Assembly: GCF_014904065.1 (NCBI RefSeq)
Contig: NZ_JACXJG010000004.1
Span: forward strand, 1-6,278
Origin: Gulosibacter sediminis
Lineage (GTDB): Bacteria > Actinomycetota > Actinomycetes > Actinomycetales > Microbacteriaceae
DNA: 6,278 nt
Direction: 5' to 3'
In this document: positions 1 through 5,589 of the stretch, piece by piece
Layout of the letters: each line of letters opens with the position of its first letter
Position numbering within the stretch: position 1 is the first letter of the stretch
Translations under genes and position numbers: made by a program
The notes under the pieces: generated by a model
The model's database searches: none
Seen by the model: only the letters and a program-made list of their open reading frames with translations
Told to the model about the DNA's origin: nothing

Positions 1-1269
1 GGTTATGTCGTATCTGGCGACAATGTTGTCAAACCCATCAACAACTTGAATCTCAAGTAGGATACCTGGACTGTTTCGTGGGTCCAAAGGGATTTTCCAG
101 TGGCTCCATTTTCGGAAGAGGAAAGAGCTGGTAGTCGCTTGCCCATCCTGATCTATTACAACGCGCCATCGCAAGCCGCCGAATCCGTCGGGTAGGCGCT
201 CGGACTTGACATTTATGATTCCGTTCTCGAAATCAAATGAGATCAACCGCTCCACAATGTCGCTCGCGGATGACAAGTCAATTGGGCGAAGCGAAGGGTC
301 GTCGCCGATGAGTGAAACTTGATCGAACTCCTCAATAAGGGGGAGGAGGCCCGCGGTGGTGCTGGTGAATCTTTTCAAGAATTCGACAAGCAACGATCTT
401 TCAGGTGGGGTGTGGCCTTGTGCAAAATTGGCGATCCACACCACCTTGTCGTCGTCCCGTCGCCATAGTCCTGGGCCCGACTGTGTATAGCCGTGCGACT
501 TCATGTATGGAACGCAATGACTGGCTAGATGCCAATCGGTCGGGTTTTGCAGGTAGACAAGTCGGCCGGGTCCTTGGTCGGGTAAATCGTCGAGGACAGT
601 ATGGCGTCGCCCAAAGTAACTGAATACGGACCTAAGGACTTGCTTATAGTCGTCACCAGCGAGTTCGCGGCGAGTGACGGGAAAGGCTGTGGTTGCATAT
701 TCGACAACAGATTCGCGAACGTACTGGAGGAAGTCTGTTTGAGGGTTCCAAGTGAGCAAAGAAGGACCGTTGGGTAGCAAGTGGGCGAGATTGAGAGCGG
801 CAAATCCACCCGCGGAGCCCCCGACTAGCCAAAGGTTCTTGCCTTTTTGCTGGGCGAGGGGTGTCAGAACCTGACGTAATGTGTCGCCCTGGTCGAACAT
901 GGAATTTCCGGAATACCAAGCGAGTCCAATAGATTGTGACAGTTCCAATGACGAGTCAGCGACTGCCACAAATGGATGGCCAACCTCGGCAGCGATGCCG
1001 CTACCAGAGAAGAATGGTGGGATTTTTTCCGCCCTCTTGACGACGGCGCCTGAAAAAATGACGATCGTTGGCGCGTCGCCTGAAGAGTAGGGGTCTCCGC
1101 CGAGCATCAACTCAATTTGCTGGCCCGGGCTCCTCCCGATTACATGGATCCCGTCAAGGTGCGGGCTTGCGGAGAGGAACTCTTCGGTTGAAGCCCATCG
1201 AGTCGGACTGCTGCGGAATGCGGGCTCCTGTATGGAGGACACATCGGGAAGTGGTTGGAATCGGCGCAT
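1..1269 (-). CDS. Alpha/beta-hydrolase-fold protein of a glycan locus (3' end cut by window edge)
   Basis: The frame is open from the ATG at 1267-1269 to base 1, giving 423 residues with no stop, so the C-terminus lies outside the window. The start is the first ATG/GTG/TTG after an in-frame TAG at 1282-1284 and overlaps the upstream stop as TGATG, which suggests translational coupling; the Shine-Dalgarno match is weak. Visible motifs are a beta strand APTIVIFSG (66-74), a nucleophile elbow LVGGSAGGFAAL with Ser152, YLQNPTDWH with Asp245, and FAQGHTPPE with His286 followed by a helix. This Ser-Asp-His order and spacing is that of alpha/beta hydrolases. Residues about 342-422 form a separate beta-rich domain like the C-terminus of the upstream protein. 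There is no signal peptide or membrane segment, so it is probably cytoplasmic. It may be an acyltransferase, esterase or other enzyme acting on the glycan or its lipid-linked precursor; the substrate is unknown. GC is low and two leucines use TTA. The reading frame is certain, the fold likely, the role inferred. Confidence 0.85.
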   Translation of the reverse strand, partial: MRRFQPLPDVSSIQEPAFRSSPTRWASTEEFLSASPHLDGIHVIGRSPGQQIELMLGGDPYSSGDAPTIVIFSGAVVKRAEKIPPFFSGSGIAAEVGHPFVAVADSSLELSQSIGLAWYSGNSMFDQGDTLRQVLTPLAQQKGKNLWLVGGSAGGFAALNLAHLLPNGPSLLTWNPQTDFLQYVRESVVEYATTAFPVTRRELAGDDYKQVLRSVFSYFGRRHTVLDDLPDQGPGRLVYLQNPTDWHLASHCVPYMKSHGYTQSGPGLWRRDDDKVVWIANFAQGHTPPERSLLVEFLKRFTSTTAGLLPLIEEFDQVSLIGDDPSLRPIDLSSASDIVERLISFDFENGIINVKSERLPDGFGGLRWRVVIDQDGQATTSSFLFRKWSHWKIPLDPRNSPGILLEIQVVDGFDNIVARYDIT

Positions 1270-2348
1270 CAGCTCATTCCGCTATCGACTTGGGCAATGA
1301 CGTCCCCGCCCTGTCTCACGAAGGCGCGGACGATGACTCTAGCGGGGAGATTCTTGAAGTCAGCTTTTGTCTCGGGGGAATACCATCGATGGTCTATGCG
1401 GCGGCCACCTTGGTAGACGTAGTAGCAAATTTCGCACGATTTACCGAAAGCTTCGGCCAAATTCGAGTCTACGTGCAGTTCATCGCCGACTCGGTGTGCA
1501 AAAATCGCGAACTTGGCACCAACAGGGTAGAAGGCCACGGGCGTCTCTGAGAGGAATAAATCTTGGACGCCGTCTTCCCAACGGTCCAACGCGTTCGCGT
1601 GAGACGCCACACGTACAACTTGCTCGCCGGTATTCGGTAGTGGTGAACTCCGAAGTAGAGCAAGGGTGCGGCGAGGAGTCGACGGGATGGTTATGTGCGC
1701 GTCGGGTAGGAGAAGTTCATTCTTCCCGACAGACGCGGCTGAACTCAAACAGACTTTGCTGATCTCCTCCACGTTCAGTGGTTCGTCAAAGACGTAGATC
1801 CACTGGTCGCTCGCAGCAGGATCAAACGATACAAGCTCAATGAAGTGGCTGCCTGGAGTCCGCTCGGCGACGAGTTGGTGGGGTATGGTGATTTTTACTG
1901 GGCTACTTGTTGGTTTGAATCGGTGAGCTTGCATCGCGATTTGGTGAAGTTGAGTCAGAAAGCCTGCCCCCACTTCGTCCCCCGCTGATGCGGGCGTAAC
2001 TACTACGCGGCGGTACGAACTAAGATCCAGTTGGCTGATTCTCGATTGCATGAGATCCGAAGGCTGACCTCCGACTTGTTCGGTCCATACACGTTGGTTC
2101 CAGCTTCTGGCGCCCGACTGACATAGGGAATCGAGTTCTGTTGACCATATGGCCTCGGACGTGACGATAATCAAGACTTGCACACGTTTTGGCACCTCAG
2201 CCTCGAGAATCGAATGCATTGACTTGGCAATCTCGCGCGAGAATGTACGGTCCGCCTGCGAAGGTGTTTCGAGGTGCACTACGAGGAGTACATCGGCAAC
2301 GGTGGGCGTCGCGTCCCATACTGGCAGACAATCTGTGTTTAAAGTCAT
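1269..2348 (-). CDS. Uncharacterised 359-residue protein of a glycan locus with beta-rich C-terminal domain
   Basis: This is a complete frame from ATG (2346-2348) to TGA (1269-1271). A GAGG at 2358-2361 lies 9 bases before the ATG, and no other ATG or GTG occurs between wecB and this start in frame. I do not recognise the family. Residues about 18-65 (ADVLLVVHLE, then a helix, then VQVLIIVTSE) read like alternating strands and helices of a Rossmann-like fold. More strand-like stretches follow at RRVVVTPAS (113-121), VKITIPHQL (151-159), HFIELVSF (168-175) and QWIYVFDEP (182-190). Residues about 277-354 are a beta-rich domain with aromatic residues (CYYVYQGG, HRWYS) that resembles the end of the next protein. 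I see no signal peptide, membrane segment, nucleotide-binding loop or clear catalytic motif. It lies 68 bases after wecB and overlaps the hydrolase gene by one base, so the two are probably made together. It might be a degenerate glycosyltransferase-like or scaffold protein, but this is a guess. GC is clearly lower than in the export genes. Confidence 0.85.
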   Translation of the reverse strand: MTLNTDCLPVWDATPTVADVLLVVHLETPSQADRTFSREIAKSMHSILEAEVPKRVQVLIIVTSEAIWSTELDSLCQSGARSWNQRVWTEQVGGQPSDLMQSRISQLDLSSYRRVVVTPASAGDEVGAGFLTQLHQIAMQAHRFKPTSSPVKITIPHQLVAERTPGSHFIELVSFDPAASDQWIYVFDEPLNVEEISKVCLSSAASVGKNELLLPDAHITIPSTPRRTLALLRSSPLPNTGEQVVRVASHANALDRWEDGVQDLFLSETPVAFYPVGAKFAIFAHRVGDELHVDSNLAEAFGKSCEICYYVYQGGRRIDHRWYSPETKADFKNLPARVIVRAFVRQGGDVIAQVDSGMS

Positions 2349-2416
2349 GGGGTTTGACCTCGTATTCTGGACAGACGTCTCGGCTAGAGGCAGGGTTCCG
2401 GATAGTGACCGGCGGA

Positions 2417-3562
2417 CTAGGAAACGAAGTCTTCCTGACGCTGCCCTACTCGGGTGAGCTGCGCAATGGCCGCAACGCTGCGCGCGGCCGCGAAGCCGTC
2501 ACCGTAAGGATTCACGGCGTTCGCCATTTCCGCGTACGCAGCTTTGTCGTCGAGGAGGCGCGAGGTCTCGCTCACGATGCGCTCCTCATCGGTACCGACG
2601 AGGCGAACCGTGCCCGCCTCGAGGGCCTCCGGACGTTCTGTGTTCTCGCGCATTACGAGCACCGGCTTGCCGAGGCCCGGGGCCTCCTCCTGCACCCCAC
2701 CCGAGTCGGTGAGCACGATGGCCGCGACAGACATGAGCTTGGTGAACTCGTTGTAGGGGAGCGGATCGGTGACCACGACGTTGGTGAGGCCCTCGATCTG
2801 CGGGAACACCGCGGCGCGGACCTTCGGGTTGAGGTGCGCGGGTAGCACGAACGCGGTCTCGGGGTAGCGCTCGGCGAGGGTGCGGAGTGCGCGGCCGATC
2901 GCCGACATGGTGCCGATGTTCTCGCGGCGGTGCGTCGTGACGAGCACCATCCGCTGGCCCGACTCAGCGATCTCTTGCAGACGCGCATCCGCGAACGTCG
3001 TGTTCCAGCCTGAAGCCTCGAACAGTGCGTCGATCACGGTGTTGCCGGTGACGACGATGCTCTCGGCCGGCACGCCCTCGCGCAGGAGGTTCTCCTTCGC
3101 CGTCGACGTCGGGGCAAGGTTCAGGGACGAGACGCGGCTGATGAGTCGTCGATTCGCCTCTTCCGGGAATGGGGAGAAGAGGTTCGCGGTGCGCAGGCCA
3201 GCCTCGAGGTGGATTACCGGGATCTCCCGGTTGAACGATGCAATCGCAGCGGCCATGGCAGTTGAGGTGTCGCCGTGGACAACCACCGCGTCGGGCGCGA
3301 CCGAGTCGAGCACCGCATCCAACTCGCCGATCACGCGCGACACGATGCCGTTCAGCGTCTGGCCTGGGCGCATGATGCTCAGGTCGATCTTCGGCCTGAT
3401 GCCGAACATCTCATTCACTTGGTCGAGCATCTCGCGGTGTTGGCCAGTGGAAACCGCGATCGACTGCATCCGCTCGTGGGTTTCGAGTGCCTTGATGAGT
3501 GGGGCGACCTTAATCGCCTCAGGGCGGGTGCCGTAGACAGTCATGATCTTCGGGGCAGACAT
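2417..3562 (-). CDS. wecB: Non-hydrolysing UDP-N-acetylglucosamine 2-epimerase (WecB/MnaA)
   Basis: The cytoplasmic enzyme interconverts UDP-GlcNAc and UDP-ManNAc; UDP-ManNAc feeds the linkage unit of teichoic acids and other ManNAc-containing glycans. The protein has 381 residues, normal for the family, and a two-domain GT-B-like fold. Family motifs are all present: VYGTRPEAIK (9-18), TGQHREMLDQV (39-49), VHGDTST (95-101), HLEAGLRT (118-125), PFPEEANRR (131-139), TTHRREN (209-215) and TDSGGVQEEAPGLGKP (285-300). By comparison with E. coli WecB, Asp98, Glu120, Glu134 and His211 match the catalytic residues, so the enzyme should be active. The ATG at 3560-3562 is preferred because the conserved N-terminus begins there and GGAAGGAG precedes it by 5 bases; the same frame runs open 81 codons further upstream inside the ATPase gene, but that extension is a shadow. 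It follows the ATPase gene by 31 bases and is probably co-transcribed with it. It is the last GC-rich gene before the composition change. Confidence 0.97.
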   Translation of the reverse strand: MSAPKIMTVYGTRPEAIKVAPLIKALETHERMQSIAVSTGQHREMLDQVNEMFGIRPKIDLSIMRPGQTLNGIVSRVIGELDAVLDSVAPDAVVVHGDTSTAMAAAIASFNREIPVIHLEAGLRTANLFSPFPEEANRRLISRVSSLNLAPTSTAKENLLREGVPAESIVVTGNTVIDALFEASGWNTTFADARLQEIAESGQRMVLVTTHRRENIGTMSAIGRALRTLAERYPETAFVLPAHLNPKVRAAVFPQIEGLTNVVVTDPLPYNEFTKLMSVAAIVLTDSGGVQEEAPGLGKPVLVMRENTERPEALEAGTVRLVGTDEERIVSETSRLLDDKAAYAEMANAVNPYGDGFAAARSVAAIAQLTRVGQRQEDFVS

Positions 3563-3567
3563 GAGTG

Positions 3568-3575
3568 CTCCTTCC
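3568..3575 (-). promoter_or_regulatory. Ribosome binding site of wecB
   Basis: The minus strand reads GGAAGGAG, 5 bases before the ATG at 3560-3562. It is one of the two strongest Shine-Dalgarno matches in the window and decides the wecB start against the longer open frame. Confidence 0.85.
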
Positions 3576-3593
3576 GAGCGGTGCAGCGGGCGC

Positions 3594-4532
3594 TTAATCC
3601 TTGACGACTTGAATCTGGCCTGTGGCCTCGGCGTAGCTCTTGCGACGGAATAGGCGGGCATCCGCACGAATCGCCTTGCGGCGGTCCTCGAGCGATTGGC
3701 GGGCATCGTTGAGCAGCCCAGCCGCCTTATCGACCTTATCGAGCGCGAGGTTGTGGGCGTACCAGCGGTAGGCGCGGGCGATGTCGACCGCGGGGCCATC
3801 GGCAATGATCTCGCCTTGGTCGATCCAAATCGCGCGGGTACAGAGCTCTTCGATGGTCTGGGCGGCGTGGCTGACCAGGAATACTGTGCCGGCGGTATCG
3901 ATCATGCGCTCCATCGCGCGGCGCGAGCGTTCCATGAAGGAGGCGTCACCGGTCGAGAGGGCCTCGTCGATCATGAGGATGTCGGGGTCGGCGGCCACGG
4001 AGATCGCGAAGCGCAGACGGGCGCCCATGCCCGAGGAGTAGGTGCGCATCGGCATGCGGAGGGCGTCGCCGAGGCCCGAGAGGTCGGCGATGCGGTTGCG
4101 GCGATCGACAACGTCGCTCGGGGAGAGGCCCATCGCGAGGAGACCGAGCCGGATGTTCTCTTCGCCCGAAAGATCCGGCATGAGCGCCGCGCTGACGCCG
4201 AGCAGCTGTGGCTTTGCAGAGGTAACGACGGTGCCCTTTGTGGGCGGCTCGAGACCCGCGAGCACGCGCAGGAGCGTGCTCTTGCCGGAGCCATTTCGGC
4301 CGACGAGTCCGATGAACTCGCCCTCACGCGCGGCGAGCGAGACACCGCGTAGCGCGCGGAAACGCATCTTCTGGCGGCCACCGATGGCCTTGCGACCCTT
4401 GCGGGCGCGTTTGTCGGCCATGACGTCGTAGGTCATGTGCACGTCGTCGGCGAGCACCGTAATGCTCGGGGAATCCTTGGGCAGCGGCCCGTCGAGGACG
4501 AGGTTGTGTTCGGTCTCACTGCTCTCGGGCAT
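3594..4532 (-). CDS. Polysaccharide/teichoic acid export ABC transporter, ATP-binding protein (TagH/Wzt type)
   Basis: This is the nucleotide-binding subunit that powers transfer of a lipid-linked glycan across the cytoplasmic membrane with the permease encoded just upstream. The 312 residues contain Walker A GRNGSGKST (78-86), signature YSSGMGARL (165-173), Walker B DILMIDEAL (184-192), the D-loop STGD (193-196) and the switch histidine in VSHAA (His222). All ATPase residues are intact. The leader VHMTYDVMADKRARKG, the basic stretch before FRALRGVSL, and the segment SAALMPDLSGEENIRLG are typical of TagH and short Wzt proteins. No Wzt-type carbohydrate-binding domain follows the ATPase; instead residues about 262-312 form a charged, probably helical tail. 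ATG 4530-4532 is supported by GGAGGAG 4 bases upstream. The gene overlaps the permease gene by 17 bases, indicating a coupled pair. The exported polymer cannot be named: wall teichoic acid, galactan or another glycan are all possible. Confidence 0.95.
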   Translation of the reverse strand: MPESSETEHNLVLDGPLPKDSPSITVLADDVHMTYDVMADKRARKGRKAIGGRQKMRFRALRGVSLAAREGEFIGLVGRNGSGKSTLLRVLAGLEPPTKGTVVTSAKPQLLGVSAALMPDLSGEENIRLGLLAMGLSPSDVVDRRNRIADLSGLGDALRMPMRTYSSGMGARLRFAISVAADPDILMIDEALSTGDASFMERSRRAMERMIDTAGTVFLVSHAAQTIEELCTRAIWIDQGEIIADGPAVDIARAYRWYAHNLALDKVDKAAGLLNDARQSLEDRRKAIRADARLFRRKSYAEATGQIQVVKD

Positions 4533-5508
4533 ACGACTCCTCCGCGAACCAGAACAGCACGAACCCGATCACGGGGGTCGCGACGGCCCAGATGATGAGC
4601 ATGAGCCAGATCTCAGGTGTCGGCACGACCCCATCGATCATCGTCGTGCGGTAGGCCATCAGGAACTGGTAAATGGGGTTCGCCTCGACGATCGTCAGGA
4701 TCGTCGGGTGGTTGATAAAGCGATCGATCGGGAAGATCACGGCGGAACCGTACATGAGGATGCGCGACAGGAACGACATCGCCTGCGAAAGGTCAGGCAG
4801 GGCCGAGCCGAATCTCGCCATGAGCAGGTAGATGCCAAAATTGAAGAGCTCGTGCAGCACGAAGATGACGGGGAACAACAGCCAGGTGATCCTTGGCATC
4901 GCGTGTGGTGGGATCGCCATGATCATGACGAACATGACCAACATCGCAGGGAACCGCTGCAACATGTCACGCAACAGCATCGAGACAAGGATCGATGCTC
5001 TCGGGAAGTTGAAGGCCCTGATGAGAGACCGTGACGAGCGGATCGCCGAGGACCCCGTCGTGAACGCCGAGCTTGTGTACTGGAACATGAAGATGCCGAC
5101 GATGACGAATGCGACGTAGTTCTCCATTCCGCGACTCATCTGCAGCAGCACGCCGAAGATCAGCCAATAAAAGATGGCGTCCAGTACCGGGCGGATGATG
5201 AGCCAGGCGTTGCCGAGGCGCTCTTTCGTGTTGCTTGTTGCGACGCGGCTGCGGGCCTCACGCCACACGAAGTGGCGGCGCTCCCAGATGCCGCGGATGT
5301 ATTCACCCAGCGGCGGGCGAACGCTTACGCGTGTCAGATGGGTGAGGTCGCCGTATGCCGCCTCAACATCGAAAGCGAAGGCCGAGCGATTGAGGCGGTC
5401 GCGAACCTTGCGCTCGGGGCGAGTGAGGGGGCGCGAAACGTGCGCGGGCGGACCATCCAGTGGAATCGATCCATTGTCCCGCTTCGCTGCGCGGCGTCCT
5501 CTGCTCAC
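4516..5508 (-). CDS. Polysaccharide export ABC-2 type permease (TagG/Wzm type)
   Basis: This is the membrane subunit of the glycan exporter and partner of the overlapping ATPase gene. The 330-residue protein starts with an Arg/Lys-rich cytoplasmic stretch (about 1-65) with no signal peptide. An interface-like segment follows (ERRHFVWREARSRV, 76-89), then KERLGNAWLIIRPVLDAIFY (95-114), which is characteristic of the ABC-2 polysaccharide export family. Hydrophobic membrane segments lie at about 102-123, 131-150, 186-202, 208-230, 245-262 and 301-322, giving the expected six. The motif ANPIYQFLMAYRTTM (276-290) is also typical of this family. The start is GTG at 5506-5508. A TGA sits in frame immediately upstream (5509-5511) and the next in-frame Met is at residue 124, beyond the first membrane segment, so GTG is the best choice although its Shine-Dalgarno is poor. 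Family members such as staphylococcal TagG are shorter, the extra length being at the N-terminus. An 81-base gap separates it from the glycosyltransferase gene. Confidence 0.94.
   Translation of the reverse strand: MSRGRRAAKRDNGSIPLDGPPAHVSRPLTRPERKVRDRLNRSAFAFDVEAAYGDLTHLTRVSVRPPLGEYIRGIWERRHFVWREARSRVATSNTKERLGNAWLIIRPVLDAIFYWLIFGVLLQMSRGMENYVAFVIVGIFMFQYTSSAFTTGSSAIRSSRSLIRAFNFPRASILVSMLLRDMLQRFPAMLVMFVMIMAIPPHAMPRITWLLFPVIFVLHELFNFGIYLLMARFGSALPDLSQAMSFLSRILMYGSAVIFPIDRFINHPTILTIVEANPIYQFLMAYRTTMIDGVVPTPEIWLMLIIWAVATPVIGFVLFWFAEESYAREQ
4537..4543 (-). promoter_or_regulatory. Ribosome binding site of the export ATPase gene
   Basis: The minus strand reads GGAGGAG, 4 bases before the ATG at 4530-4532. 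It lies inside the end of the permease gene, so the ATPase can be translated independently as well as by coupling. It supports this ATG as the start. Confidence 0.8.
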
Positions 5509-5589
5509 TCACACTCAATTCGATCGGGGATAATTTCGCACCTGGGGGACTGCAGGGGCTGATTGTCTCACCTTTTCAGAACACCGTAG

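Larger units (their letters stand above)
1..2348. other. Low-GC segment spanning the two unassigned genes
   Basis: Hand-counted 60-base lines give 25/60 GC at 1-60, 28/60 at 901-960 and 31/60 at 1501-1560, against 42/60 at 2641-2700 and 40/60 at 3901-3960. The change falls near the gap between the 359-residue gene and wecB. Only sample lines were counted, so the exact break point is approximate. No insertion sequence, repeat or attachment site was seen at the border. Confidence 0.7.

Noticed and set aside
525..919. Short minus-strand frames of 94 and 88 codons
   Set aside because: They lie inside the uninterrupted 423-codon hydrolase frame, in other phases.
1068..1762. Overlapping plus-strand frames of 160 and 131 codons
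   Set aside because: They lie opposite the hydrolase and 359-residue genes, whose minus-strand frames show protein-like strands and motifs; the plus frames show none.
2349..2416. Possible promoter or terminator between wecB and the 359-residue gene
   Set aside because: No convincing -35/-10 pair or stable hairpin with T-tract could be seen, so read-through from wecB is the simpler view.
2189..2845. Plus-strand frame of 218 codons, and similar ones at 2880-3536 and 3696-4352
   Set aside because: All are antisense to wecB, the ATPase or the 359-residue gene and have shadow-like composition without domains.
3563..3805. In-frame 81-codon extension of wecB upstream of its ATG
   Set aside because: It overlaps the ATPase gene in another frame, has low-complexity Pro/Arg/Ser-rich sequence unlike the family, and a strong Shine-Dalgarno sits before the inner ATG where family homology begins.
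4435..5034. Plus-strand frame of 199 codons rich in His, Asp, Glu and Arg
   Set aside because: It lies antisense to the ATPase and permease genes; its composition is what the opposite strand of GC-rich, hydrophobic coding sequence produces.
5509..5589. Possible promoter or terminator between the glycosyltransferase and permease genes
   Set aside because: An AT-rich AAATTAT occurs near 5530-5536 on the minus strand but has no acceptable -35 partner, and only a 4-base stem (CCTG/CAGG) is present, with no T-tract.
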